From: Aquila chrysaetos chrysaetos
Taxonomy: Eukaryota; Chordata; Aves; Accipitriformes; Accipitridae
Reading direction: 5' to 3'
DNA length: 64,000 bases
NCBI RefSeq assembly: GCF_900496995.4
Contig: NC_044014.1
Coordinates: 23,520,234 to 23,584,233, forward strand
This document shows positions 37,509 through 50,045 of the stretch, one piece after another; positions within the stretch are counted from its first letter, which is position 1; every line of letters begins with the position of its first letter. Position numbers and translations under genes: made by a program. Under the pieces are notes generated by a model. The model searched no databases and had not been told where the DNA came from. It saw only the letters and a program-made list of their open reading frames with translations.

Positions 37509-37576
37509 CTTGAAAAAACTTATTATATGTTTCAGCACTAATTCACCTCCTGAGATTCTTCCCCTAAGTTTACTGC
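37509..37576 (-). other. Candidate internal coding exon, unidentified gene
   Basis: On the minus strand the acceptor CCAGGCTGCTTCTCCTTTCCAG, with an uninterrupted pyrimidine tract, is excellent. The donor TCAAG|GTAAGA is strong. The 68 nt between them read two bases of a split codon and then 22 open codons, starting SKLRGRISGGELVLKHII and ending FFK. Entry is phase 1 and exit phase 0. The phase-1 entry fits the phase-1 exit of the candidate at 45241-45310, 7.7 kb upstream on the same strand, and the join would create a glycine codon. I do not recognise the peptide. A 22-codon open stretch in one of three frames is common by chance, so the splice signals carry the weight. Confidence 0.3.
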
Positions 37577-40500
37577 CTGGAAAGGAGAAGCAGCCTGGGC
37601 GAGAGCACTTAAGAAACAGAGGACTCCCAATTTCTAATTTTTAACCATGTTAAAATGACCAAGCAAGCTGTAGTTTTAAAAGTTAAGCAGCAAAACTTAA
37701 CTACAGGAAAGGAAAGTCTGCTTTCACTGCCTGGAAATGTTCCTGTTTTTTCAGTGGGAACATTCAGTAGTACGTGTTAATATTTAACTCTGTGTTTTTC
37801 CAGTATTACACCAGTGTTCCTCCAGGGATGTGGAGGAAGGCAGTGGCATAGCTGAACTGTTACTATCCTTTGAAAGGAAGAGAAGTGATCACCACAGAAA
37901 AGAGGAAACAGCAACAGAAAATACAAGAAAAATGAGAAAAGTTTCTGAAAAGGAACTTTCTGTATCACACATCACAAGAACATCTTAATGAATCAGCAAT
38001 TCACATAGACAGTAAGCGATGAAAAAGACGTTAATAAAAATCACGAACTGTCCTCCTTACAGCTATTTGGAGAGCAACAGTATTGCTTTATTTGGTCACT
38101 TAGTCTTTCTGAAAGCGCAATGGGTCAATCTCAAGAAAACCTTCAAATGTTGGCCAGTGAACACCTGCTTTTATATATGGCATTGCTGCTCCAGCTGCAA
38201 GGGCAAACATAACAAGCTCAGTCGGCAATGTCTTGGCCACCCTACTGCAAGGTGTTCTTACAATCTACTTTTCTCTAAACTTGTTATGAGACACTCCTTC
38301 CTTCTGCCTGCCCAATCTTCTTCCCAAATGTTTTCCAAGTCCATTTCCTTGTTTTTTGAGTTAGCTAGAAACAAGACTTTCAAATTAAATGCTGAAAGGA
38401 ATCTTGCCCACACTCACAGTGAGACATAAGGAGGAAACAACTGGGTGTTCAGAGATGGTAGCTCCTGTTGTCCTCTGGTGAACATGCACTCCACATCCTC
38501 CCTTGTGCCAGAGCACAGGGGCATAGGATAGTCACAGCCCTGTTCTTCAAACACATTGGGCAAGAGGATGCGGTCCTGACATTTCTAATGGAAATCACCG
38601 GTACCTAGGCATGACCCTCATCTTTAAAAGGAGAGGCATGCTGGTTTGGTGCTTCAAAGGCTCTGGACAGAAAAAGCCTTTAAAGTTAGAAAACACAATG
38701 AGTGAATAAAAGTTGGCATGTACTTCCAGATGCCAGCCTCATTGTAATGAGATGCAGAAGGAAAGTCGATACTCCTACAGACAGTAAAAACATCATCGTA
38801 TCAGTGCCTTCTATCCCCCACCATTCTATTCAGCATCTTTAAGTGGGAGGTATTCTGCAGCCTTTCACACTTGACCTCTTAATTAAAGCATGGTAAAATT
38901 AGCATCTCAGACACGATAGATCCTTTACCCACCTACATCAGTAATTAAACTAATTCTCAAGGGAGCAAGAACATTTGTTATGTGTAATGTAACTTTAGCT
39001 GGGGTACTCCAAAGAAGGAAAAAGAGCTGATGTAATAAATGCAGTCATTTATATTTTAAGGGAGCTATTGTAAATGAAAGAACACCTGTGACAGCTTGAG
39101 GCAGCCCCAGACAAATGAAATCTTTTGTGTCACCCGGGGATAGTACATTGCCTATGGCCTCCCCATCTCCAGCTGCGATCTTGAATAACTAAGTGGTGAA
39201 GCAGACACACTTTATGCCTTTTCTGACTCTCAGATGCTAGCACTATAATCTGCTTTCAAAACCGATGGAACTGTACCTTATAGTAATTTCATATTAGTTC
39301 TACATGAAAAGCAGGATAGGTCAAAGTAGGTCTCAGGTCTTTCTTATGGGCAATACAGTCTCTCTGTTTTGCATTTGTGAAAATCCTAGAAGTAGGAGAC
39401 CTTGACTCATGACTGAGACAAGTCTAGACTCTATTACAATACAAATAATTGAGTAATCATATAGAAAGAGTTTATGTAATTAAAGATGAAAATGACACCC
39501 CATCAGAGTGGCAGAATTTAATATTCTCTTCATGCTGGTGTATAAAGGACCAGGCAATAAAAAGAGGTCCAAAAGTAACTAAAAATGTATATGGAACCAA
39601 GGAGGTATAGAGGATAGTTGAAGAGCTACAACAGCACGAAACACAAACCCCATTCATTTAGGAAACACGACTGATTGCTGATATCTTCTCAGATGCAAGT
39701 TCGAGGGCTTGAGTTTGCACTTGAGCCTGAAAGCATGAAAAACACTATTTCAGTTGTCAAATCTGGTACTTGTTCAAAGGGCCTATTTACTCAGCCAAGG
39801 AATAACTGTTGAGAAACATGGCCTGGCAAAGGCCTGTTCCCCTGCGCAGTGACTAGGTAATCTTTTCCAAGGATTTGTCTTAAGCTGCATATGGGCGATC
39901 CAGTCCTCACTGAGCTTCAGAGAGTCCTCCCAGACATCTCTTCCACTCAGGGTTTAAATGCATAGTGTTCAGATTATAAGCAGCCAGCATGCACGTGACA
40001 TGCTGTCTCTCCCCAAAATACAGTCAAATCCACACCAGGTAAGGTCAAAATTTCCCCAGTCCTTCCTTCCTGTATTACTAAGCAAGTAAATAAACTCTAT
40101 AAACTACAGTCTAAACCCTCCTCCTCAAGTTTAGTTGATCCCATGATTCATCCACTTGGAGCTACTCAGCTACGACTGATTGATTGCCTGTCAGAAAAAC
40201 AAAACAAAACAGAATACACCAATCTATTATTTCAGAGAGAAAGAGAGCAGAACCCATTCCCAACTCTCACGCCTATGGTAGAATTAGTAAATCAGCTGCA
40301 AGAGTGAATCATGACTCATTAAGAGGCATCCCACAGCAGTGTCTATACCTGTTTCTCTGAAGGAAGGAAAGAGAGACCACATAATCTCCTTTTGATACAA
40401 GCAGTAAGGTTGGCGAGGGAGGTTGCTTTAAGTGGGGGTGCTTGGGTTTTGGTGAGGTTGGGGGGATCGTTTTGGTGGGGGTTTGGGGGTTTTGTTTTGT

Positions 40501-41559
40501 TGTTTTTTACACAGGCAATAATGTGTTGGTATTGAGGCCACTCCTTGATTTTTAATATAAAAATCAGGCTACAAAATGATTCTCATAAAATTGGTAATAT
40601 GACAATGAAAATAGTTAAAAACCAAACTCCAATGGCAAAGATTTTTAAGAATACATTTGTACTTAAGAGTACTTGAAAACAAAACACTCCCCCTAGATGT
40701 TTTAAAGCTTTCCCTCTCTCCCCCATGCTGCTAAACTGAAAAAAACCAGGAGCTCTTTCTCACAATGCAGACCCCAACAGCAATCTCCCCGACATGAAGG
40801 AGGCTATTGATTTAGCTGCTTGGAAGTCTATACTACAGTGGCTCGTTAGCCTCTGTCTGGGGTTTATCAACTGAGCAGCCACCCCTCCAACCCCCCAGGG
40901 AAACATCCACTTCTGCCACTGGTATTAAGCATTTGACTTACTGCAGTCTCATCAAAGACCGAGAAATGGGCTCAGCAAATTTAGCCTTGCATATTTAAGA
41001 ATCGCTCTATCACTGCTCATCCAAATTTCAGGCACACAAACAAGTCATTGTGGTGGTTGTGAATTCTGCACCGTTATCAAAATATTGAGTCCAAGCAAAA
41101 CACCATGAAGAAAAACAGTTAATTTCTGATCTATTTCAACTATCTTTTCCTTGGCTTACACCACTCTGCATGATTAATCTTTAAAATGTTGCTAAGGAAA
41201 TGAGACAGCTAAATGGTCATCGTCTTAAGTATACACTGAACATCTTATAGCACAGCCACTTTATTCCAGTTCTACTATGCAAAGCATCAAATACTGAGCA
41301 CATGACAGCTAAAATAATCAGAGGCATACAGTTGTGAAGAAACAAGGCCAAAGCAGAACATGAATGTAGAAGGAGAGGATTTTAAACCTTTATAACCAGA
41401 TTGTTATCAGCCAAAAATTGACTGGGCAAGTTCCCATCACATCCAGGGTACCATCTGGAAAATGAAGAGAACACTTTTAGTATTTAAGATAACTTATTAT
41501 GATATTAAAGCATTAATTGGAGTATAGGCTCAAAAGACCAGGTCCTCAACAAGTACAGT
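37577..41559. other. Noncoding stretch with G/T-rich tract
   Basis: A G-rich then T-rich tract lies at 40411-40510 (several G3 to G6 runs). A repeat-free AT-rich block at about 38880-39110 is a candidate conserved noncoding element. AGGTCA-N4-AGGTCT-N1-AGGTCT sits at 39318-39340. A plus donor CAG|GTAAGG at 40038 follows a frame with HARDMLSLPKIQSNPHQ but lacks a strong acceptor. The 136-codon frame at 38019-38429 is unrecognised. Confidence 0.5.
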
Positions 41560-41625
41560 GAGAGTACCTTCTAGAGTCAATGGCATTACACCAGTTTATA
41601 GTGTAATACCATAATACCAATACTA
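41560..41625. repeat. Ancient palindromic-type amniote repeat remnant
   Basis: AGAGTCAATGGCATTACACCAGTTTATA follows the old repeat phrase 'GACTTCAATGGCATTACACCAGTTTACA'. The copy is short and isolated, and I cannot name the family. Confidence 0.5.
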
Positions 41626-44600
41626 ACACATAATTTTACTTCTCCTCTTTCTGCTTTTATTTGCCAACACCAGAATTTCAAACCCTCAAATACCTGCGTT
41701 TTTCTTAGCTATAGATCCTACAAAAGCTTCTGATCTTCATTACACTGGATCCAACACCTTCCCTCTAAATAGTATTACTCTAAACTTACAGTAGTGTAAT
41801 TAAGAATGAGAAGCAATATCATTAATACCTGAGGTGTTGTAACTCATCTAATTCTTTAAATTGTTTCAGGTAAAACAATCTTCAATACAAACACACCACA
41901 GGAGTACCGTACAGACCACATGATCCAGATCTTAAACTTGCAGATTTGACTCTTCACCCCATGCAATGGAAATCCACCAATGCCAAGAACTGACACACTT
42001 CTTTGTCCACCTCAGTGCAGAGTCAATTATTTGTCACTTCAACAAATCTTACTAATTATATGCCAGGATAATGCAGAGTCCTTACATTCACACCACCAGG
42101 ATACTCAGCTGAGAAAGTATCTCATTTGTATGAGCAAGAGATTTGGGAAGAAAAGGCTGCAATAATGTAAGGAAATAAGCCAAATATTTTTTTTCACTAT
42201 AGAAGAATTTTTGAAAGTTTCAGATGTGAAATGACACAGTGAAACTTGTTCTTAAACCTTCTGACACATAACGGTAGCCACAGACTATGAGACAGCTTAA
42301 TAAGTAGAAGAACTTCAGTGGTCTGATTAAGACAATACAGATAAAGGTTCACAATTAGCCAGAAGATGACATGCTTTCCATTTATGTGTGCACAGGAAAC
42401 TGCTTCAACTTCATGGGAGGCACCATGACATAAAGAAGAAAACTCATCTCTCCAGTGTGTCTGGAGGGACTAGTTTCCAGCGGATGTTTCTAAGGTCATG
42501 ATTTCTGCTAGAAGCATCCCCAAAAATGTTGGAAATGAAAGGGAGAATAATGCTCCAAAACTACACTGCCAAAAATGTCACTGTCTCCATCCAGAGACAC
42601 TGGAGTGCATTAGCTTTGAGGTCACTAGATTCTTTCTGCTCTGTTGGAGAAGGAACAGGGCAAAAGACAGTAAATCATTCACTTGAGAAACTCTCCCAGA
42701 AATTCTCTTAGGACCAAAAGGACCTAGGCTACCCATTGTCACCATATGGTGTGTGACCCCCCTGAAAACTTGGGTCTGAAGGAAAAACATCCTGGACTGA
42801 ACTGCACAGAGCATTTGAAAAATGTATGAGATAAAGTAATCACTGTGTACAAGGCATAACGTAAGACCCGTAAAGATTTCCTGGTCAGGTCTGCTTAGGA
42901 CTTTATACCAACCTCCACTGAAACAATTTATGTTCTACCTGACTGCAACTCTCCTAAGCTGGCTGCTCTGGCTCTGTCAGCCTGCAATCAACACAGCCCA
43001 TTTCCAGAGAGCCCTGACTACCCTCCTCGTTCACCAACAACTAGCTCTGCCCCTCATCTTCGTTTACTCTCTTCTGTAATGAAGCCAAATGCGAGAGGTC
43101 TCCTAAGAGACAACTGCAAACTGTCTGTTACCTACTATCAAGTAAACTGTTACAGCTTGTGCTAGTTTCCCCATACATAAACCCTGCTGTCATGAGAACA
43201 GCACAGTAGGAAGACACACCGTGTTCAGGTCCCTGGAGAGGGCTGGGGATCCCGCACCAGAGACAAGCTACAGAATGAAGATGATTTTGCCAGTCTCTGG
43301 GCATCGCAGAAACTTATACTTTTGGTGGGGTTGGGTTTCGAGGACAGATGGACCTTTGTTCAGTTGTTTTACATAGTGCTAAACTAAGTCAGGTCAAGGG
43401 CACCACGTTCAGCTCAACCCTATTATGTAAAGGACAAATCATGTCCCTCACAAAAGGACAGGCATTCAGGAGCAGCTACAGTACGGAGGTACAACATTCC
43501 TGCAGATTACATTTCTGAAGATCAAAGAAGAGAGAGTTGTAAGTACATACAACCTTCAGTCATTACTGCAACCGTCAAGCGTAGGACACCATTCGCTTTG
43601 CTATCTCAGGTATGGATAGCAGCATAGCCACAACAACAGACAGCTCAGACAAAGCCAGCAGTCCAGGCTGAAAAGTAGAGTGAAAGCTCAAGAAGTCAGT
43701 CCATTTGGAGTGCCTAGTACCTGACCTGGTATCTGACCTAACTCCACACAGGAGGGGGTATAGTGGGAAGTCAGAGGCAACACACATCCTTTGTTCCACC
43801 TCTTGCTGCTTGTTTTCTGAATCTCCTTCATGTCTTCTCAAATAAAAAATTCAGGAGTAAAAAAAAGTAAATTTCTTACTACACCTCATCCTTGGAATGA
43901 CAGTTTGATGACATTACACAGAACGCTTGTGATTATATGCTAATATCACAATTAGATCCCAGCTAATCATCACTTCAAGACAGCAAAATTGTCCACCTTT
44001 CCTAGCAGGGACAACAGCTTAGGGACTCTCTGCAATTTACAGTTTCCTTGTTACTCTGAGGCTGCTAGAAGATGAAAATTATGGTTGCAAAATAGCAGTA
44101 TTTTTCATTAAAATCCCAAGGAGTTAATTACATAAATACTGTTATACACTGCACTTCACAGTCTCTCCCCAGGAAACTTATTAGGCCCTTTTAATAATGC
44201 ACAAAAATCATCTTATTCCCATGAAATGGAGGAAATCATGTTCAGCACAGCCACCGATGTCACTATGAGGTGTTCCTGAACAAAGACAACAGGGATCAAC
44301 TTCTACACATATCCAGTGGCAGAAACTGGCCTTTATTACAGTTGCATGTCCAATGATAATCAGAAAGGATAAAATATTTCATGAGGACAAGGGCAACGGT
44401 GCTCCATTCAAGGGCTTATCATCACTTCCGATTAGAAGCTCATGAAGGCAAAGCCTGTTTTCACTCTAGAGATGCAGGCAAAATAGCACCAGCCTCAGCA
44501 ATGCAAGTGAGAAATAAAACAAAAAGGAAGGAGAAAAGGAGGAAAAAAAATCTCTAAATTTTAAAAAGCAAGGCTGCCACGTAATTGCACTTCCATAGCG

Positions 44601-45240
44601 AGAAAAAAAACACTTCTAGCCTCCTTTAGGGGCCAAGTGTACAGGTTCCAAAGAACGGAGAATGATTTTTCTTTTTTTTTTTTCCCCCAGCTTTGTTTTT
44701 CATCCAGGTTACATTTTATTAAGATACAAGAAGGAGCTAAAGGACAGGGGAGCAGAAACAAGTACATTTTCTCCTCCGCAGCCTAATAACTACTGCCTGG
44801 TTTCAACTTTCTGTAACTACCGGGTATTACTACATATTCCCTCAGGAACTTAGGACAGCCTTAATTAGTCTATGATAATGAAAGATACCTTTTAACTGCT
44901 ATATCCTTTCTACCACATACTGGAGGCCATCAGAAATGTTCACAAACTAAAGCATGCAGGGAGTTGACCCAGACCAGCTGTGCCTGCATTCCTATTAACC
45001 CTAGTGGCCCACAGCCACCAGCTGGGACTACTGAATAATCCAGGCATGGTGACAGCGAGAGGACACTAGGCACCAATTAAAAACCCAGTAGCTATCATCA
45101 CTGTGAGCACTGAGCTGAGGGAAGGGAAACACTACTGTAGATAAGGCCGGCAACTTCTATAGATGTTTCCTGTTTTTGCCATGCTATGTTAAAGCTAAAT
45201 AAGAAATACAACAATAAAGAAAAAGGTGATTTAAGCTTAC
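41626..45240. other. Noncoding stretch
   Basis: A direct repeat AGGTCAAGGGCA at 43391-43402 resembles a DR0 nuclear-receptor site. Text at 44428-44455 (GAAGCTCATGAAGGCAAAGCCTG) may be a remnant of an L2-like tail. A T12 run followed by CCCCCAG (44672-44690) is acceptor-like but has no exon behind it. No gene is supported. Confidence 0.5.
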
Positions 45241-45310
45241 CATTTTTTAGTGTAAGAAAATACGAGTCTTCCCCAACTGCACCCACATGCTCCTCTTGAG
45301 CATTTTGTGC
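45241..45310 (-). other. Candidate internal coding exon, unidentified gene
   Basis: On the minus strand, TATATGCTTTGGTTCAG is a fair acceptor and AAAATG|GTAAGC a fair donor. The 70 nt between them are open for 23 codons plus one base, including AQNAQEEHVGAVGEDSYF. Entry is phase 0 and exit phase 1, compatible with direct splicing to 37509-37576. The frame extends on both sides (77 codons, 45098-45331), so the open state is not diagnostic of splice borders. Third positions are AT-rich, like the background. No domain is recognised. Confidence 0.25.
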
Positions 45311-45324
45311 CTGAACCAAAGCAT

Positions 45325-45440
45325 ATAACAAGATCCCTATTTTTATAGCTGAAGAACACAGGAACAGAGCTTCTAATTTAGTTACAGTTCATACCATCAC
45401 CCAAAACCGTATCATCACACCCACACAGGCACCTGGAATC
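45325..45440 (-). repeat. Possible MIR fragment
   Basis: ATCCCTATTTTTATAGCTGAAGAACACAGGAACAGAGC resembles the MIR phrase 'CCCATTTTATAGATGAGGAAACTGAGGCACAGAG' in reverse orientation. The rest of the element is not recognisable. Confidence 0.35.
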
Positions 45441-45584
45441 AGCCTTCAAGTGTAAAGAAGGTGGTTCCATTTTGCAACATGATCAATTCCATTACAACTG
45501 AAGAGACCATCAAATACACGGAGACCACTGGCAGAGAAGAGAGTGGAAGGTTGCAGTGCCGAAGATCATACTGGTTTTGTTTCA

Positions 45585-45790
45585 CAAAGGAAAGCCGGGT
45601 GACCCTGTGGTGAAGGCTGAAGAGCTGAGTTCAGCTTCCCTGGAAGGAAGCTTTCTGAATAACTTGGACAAGTCATTTAATCTCCTACCGTGACTCCCCA
45701 TCTAAAATTTAAGGTTAGCATTAATCTTCTACCTTGCAGCAATGTAATACCTGATTCTGCAAAGTGACAGCAACTTAAATCTAAATCAAC
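45585..45790 (+). repeat. MIR/CORE-SINE, long copy
   Basis: This is the longest MIR here. Landmarks in order are GCTGAGTTCAGCTTCC; AATAACTTGGACAAGTCATTTAATCTCC; GACTCCCCATCTAAAATTTAAGG; TTAGCATTAATCTTCTACCTTGC. They match 'CTTGGGCAAGTCACTTAACCTC', 'TTTCCCCATCTGTAAAATGGGG' and 'ATAATACTACCTACCTC' of the MIR body. The following CCTGATTCTGCAAAGTG (45751-45767) may belong to a second old repeat. Confidence 0.72.
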
Positions 45791-46794
45791 AGAACACCTT
45801 AAGTTGTCCATCTACTTGCCAACACAATGCACGCTCTAGAACAGTGCACAAAAAGGTAATTCTTAAGTGTGGGGAATTTTTCCATCTTGCATTATTTTTT
45901 CCACTTCTTTAGAATCAAAGGGTATCAAATCTTCATCCATTCTTTGCAAAAGGGTGCAGAGCACTTGTCCAGGGCAACTGGGGATTCTGGGAGCCTGGAA
46001 CCTGCAGCCCAGAGGCAGTTCACTCAGCATCTCCCCAAGGTAGCGACTCCGCGACAAGGTATTCCAGCGAACGGACAACCAAAGAACCAGACAGGCGCCC
46101 AAACAGGAAATGTGTTTGGCAGTTAGGATCCTGTCAGCATTTTGTCAAAGTTGAGCTATCTCTGAAGCACATTTCAATTTCAGAGAATTTGACTTGCTAA
46201 AAATATTGCACTGGAATTCTTCCAACACCTTGTAGTCATTGGAATCAAACTGTAACGTGCTTTAAAGTGCATCAACATTATCTTAGTTTTAGATAGTATT
46301 TACAGGTTTAACATGAAGAGCTCTGATGATCAGAATATTTCTTGGTTTCATGCACTGGCTGAGAATGTTCACTCTGATGAGGGATATTTGGGGTTTACCC
46401 AAACTGGAGTAAAATTTGGGTCATTTGGGTTTTTTGGTTTTTTAAACTGCTATTTTATCTCTTTCTTGGCAGGAGTCCATCAGAGTTAGAATATTCCCAT
46501 GTTTTGCTTTGGGATGATTTGAATAAAAGAGGCATTTACTGTTCAATATTTCAAATAAAAAGTCTTCAGCCCTTTCACATGATGTAAACCACAACTGATT
46601 CAGCTATGCCGTTAAAAAAAAAGAAATCAACACAAAAAAACCCAAACAAGCTTCTTCAATGTTAGAAAGACAATATATTCTCTACAGAAATGTTTAGCAT
46701 TTCGCTAGATAGAGATAACCAAATTTTAATGACAATGAAGAAGCTACTGTAACAGTACAACAAACCACAATATTAAACAGCATTTATATGCTTT

Positions 46795-46915
46795 TCCTGA
46801 CCCCTTAGGACATTACAATTCTGCCATTCTGACAACGTATTTTTCCTCTTTATTTAAATCATCACAGAGGTTTAGTGATTTGCCAAGAAAGCCACTGAAG
46901 TTAATGTGGTTTGCT
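46795..46915 (-). repeat. Possible MIR fragment
   Basis: TTTATTTAAATCATCACAGAGGTTTAGTGATTTGCCAAGAAAGCC recalls the reverse-complement MIR phrase 'GAGGCACAGAGAGGTTAAGTGACTTGCCCAAGGTC'. It is short and diverged. Confidence 0.42.
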
Positions 46916-47749
46916 GCGTGAACTTAATATATAAAAAATACCTGCCCTGTGTATCTCCTGACAATATTTGTTTCAGTGTATACTGTTGCACCAAGTATCT
47001 GGAATGTTACACTTGCTCAGAAAGTTCTCAGAGCCCTGATGCCTGAAGTCATCGTTCTGTTTTACTTATGTATATTTTGTGGCATGTGTAAATCAAACAG
47101 ATCTGATGCATGACTGTAATTAAATGTTCTTCCCATAATGAGATGCCGAAAAATGCCATGCAAAATTGATTCTAATAACACAACCATAGTTCAACCCATA
47201 ATTTTATCTGTCTCGTGGCCCTGCACACACTGTAACATGTACACTCAAAATATACCGCAAATTGAACCAAGATAACAAGACGAGGAAAGACTTCCAAATT
47301 AAGTTGTTGTCTGAGGGTTTTTTGGGTCTGATTTTCTTCTTTTTCTTTCTTTTCAAACCCACAATACATCCAGCTTCCCTTGCTGAGTTAGTACTGCTGA
47401 ACTGATACAACATTTTACTTTAAGAACAACTTTGTTGTTGATGGTTGACAGGTAGATAGATTCAGGATGCAGATGTCAAATAAAGTGAGAATAAATGAAC
47501 TGGAAGAGGTCTGAGCCAAAACTGGATAAACTGAAGTTCAGTAGCAGCCATTACTACAGTTTAAGAGTGCAAGAAACCGCTCAATAATGTCATAAGGAAG
47601 AATTACACAGTATTGTTTTAGGTTAAGTGAAAATTGCTTTCCCCTTCTTCTCAAGCTTACACTTCATTATACGATTCTTCAGCTAGGCAGATAAACAAAG
47701 ATACTTTCATTTGACCACAGATAAAATGTGTTTGCACTACAACATCTGG

Positions 47750-47870
47750 TTGAACTGTAAGCTTTTTAGGGCAAGAACTAAATTTACTTTTGTTTAGAGC
47801 CTGAGAAATGGAGGCTGTAGTCCTAACTGTGTCCTACTGGCACTACTGTAATACAAATAATAAAATAGTC
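47750..47870 (+). repeat. L2-like LINE 3' tail
   Basis: TGAACTGTAAGCTTTTTAGGGCAAGAACTAAATTTAC, GTTTAGAGCCTGAGAAATGG and CACTACTGTAATACAAATAATAAA match a sauropsid form of the L2 3' end: 'GACTGTAAGCTCTTTGGGGCAGGGAC', 'CAGCGCCTAGCACAATGG', 'GCTACTGTAATACAAATAATAA'. It is well preserved for this window. Confidence 0.66.
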
Positions 47871-49944
47871 TCCTGTTCAGTTGCAATTGGGTCACAGCTG
47901 CCTACATACTAAAACCTCTTAGGCTACATACTATAAGTTATTCATTGCCTAAAGTCATAACATAACACACTACTCATTGACAGTTACTGATCAAAACTTG
48001 AATAAGTGGTTCCAGAGAAACTGGAAGAACAATACATACAAGACGACCAACTAAAGTACAAAGCAGCCTGATGCATCTATACCTACATTGAAGAAGGAGA
48101 AACCCGTATTTTTATAGGAACTTCCTCAAACACGGCACTAGGTAGATTTTGCTCTGAGATGCCAGCCCACTGTCTTTATTAGTGCTCACTTAGCTTATTT
48201 ACACTTAATTTGTAGTAAGAATCCCTTATAGACACACTCAGCCCAGTGTACAATGGAAGCAACCTTGCTACAGACTGCTGAGATCCAATATGATGGAGTG
48301 CTGAGGGCAGAAATGTCTCAATATACTGATGCTCTGACTAGTTCATTAGATACAGTTCCTGACATCCCACAGAAGAAATTCTGGCAATGTTAACTTTGGC
48401 TGAAACTCGAATTAACGATGGAAACCTGAAATGCATCTAGGTAGTGCTCTTTACAAGGAGACACAATGACAGAAAACTTCGCCTAATTAAACTTGCCTGC
48501 TTCTTCAGATCCATGGAATCAGATCCAAGAACTTGGAGGTCACTTGCAGGAACAGCTCTACCAGGAGATCTGAATTTGACCTTATAATGTTTCACCATGC
48601 CATATAAAATCCATATATATTATGCAGACCTAGCAAAAAGGCTGACAGACAGACAGGCCAGTGATGCAAATGGGTCTTCATCTTCGTTTGGTACAATAGT
48701 TAAAACATAGCTCCAGTTTTTCTTCCTAACTATGAGGTGCTATATCCATCAAATGTAGGTATATGGAAATAGGAGATACAACATCCTTTCAACCTTACCA
48801 CCCTTTGTAGACATCCAGGCTGCAGTAAAAGACAGTTTATCATTTTGCTTTTAGTAGTCAAAGTGCAGTTAAATTAAATGACCTGGGGAAAACAGGTCTT
48901 GGAGAAGTCTGTAAGCTAATAAGAAAATTAGCCTCTTTTCCTTTGACTCTGTCTCTACAGAGAAGAGATCATGGACTTTAAGATAACAAATAAAGTTAAA
49001 TACCACTTCCTGAGTCTGGATCTTGTTCTTGGCACTACACAAAGAATAATATCCACAGATCTTCACAACAATAGGGCTTTTTTTTGTTGGTGGTGTTCTT
49101 TTTTAAAAGCTGTTTTTTCCATGATACGCACATTTCCCACAGCTCACACTGAGGTATCTGATCAGGCTTTAGACTCTTTATCTTACAGTCCCTGTCTCTC
49201 CTTAGTGCGTTCATGTCTCTGGGAATAGTGCTACAAAAAGCACTGAAAAGAGAAAGACATTGCAAAGGAACTTGTGTGAAAAGCAATTTTGCTTTAAGTG
49301 TTTTAAATCTAAATGGCTTTTCATTCTGATTCCCCAACAAATCATTTTAGTTCATGTTTAATGAAAAAAACCCAACTGTTCAAGGTAGATTATTATAGAT
49401 TAATTGCTGCTGCCAATGAACCATTCGAGCTCTCAATAGGAAAGCATAATGCCTGCCAAACAAACAAACATAATATTTAGGACACTTGAAGCATGCTATC
49501 AAATGGACAGATTGTTACACTGTACAGATCACATCACCCAGCAGACACACACAGGTGTTGCTCTGTTCTCAACCTGCAATGTCATTTACCAAAATACTGT
49601 GTTTGTCTGAGCATTGAATATCCTATTTGTGAGGACTCTGGACTAATTTGAGATCCCTACCCACAGGCAACTTGATGCCTGTTAAGCAGTGAACCAGACT
49701 AGTTAGACCACAGCACAACCTTTTGTTGCATACAGAAGAGAAAGACCATCTTGAAGGACACATTCATTTGAGGATTTAGGCATCAAAGATGCACATCTGT
49801 ATTTCTAATGGTTTGAGTTTGTTTACCCTTCATCCACCTGTACTTCTTTCAGGTACTGCACAATCTTAATTTCTGCTCATGTTTATTTCTAAGCCTTTAA
49901 CACTTGGTTCTTCTCCTGCTTCCACACGTCTCTAGACAGTAATG
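47871..49944. other. Noncoding stretch
   Basis: A minus-strand acceptor (AACTGTCTTTTACTGCAG) and a donor GTG|GTAAGG flank 21 open bases at about 48800-48820. This is too short to weigh. The overlapping frames at 48869-49340 are unrecognised. No gene is supported. Confidence 0.5.
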
Positions 49945-50045
49945 AAAGCTGGAATGAGTTATGCATTGTTTGTATTATCACAGCACCTAAAACCACTGTG
50001 CAAATACATAATGTACTGTCTCAAAGACTTACAGCCTAGGAATCA
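49945..50045 (-). repeat. L2-like LINE 3' tail
   Basis: TTTGTATTATCACAGCACCTAAAACCACTGTGCAAATACATAATG, then GTACTGTCTCAAAGACTTACAGCCTAG, is the reverse-complement order of the same tail as at 47750-47870. The two copies are inverted relative to each other. Confidence 0.62.

Noticed and set aside
38019..38429. 136-codon plus-strand frame with many Cys, Phe and Ser
   Set aside because: Composition is that of random sequence, with no motif, promoter or polyadenylation context.
45863..46126. Antiparallel frames with a plausible C-terminal peptide (KEVEKIMQDGKIPHT)
   Set aside because: No good acceptor and AT-driven codon use. The opposite strand is equally open.
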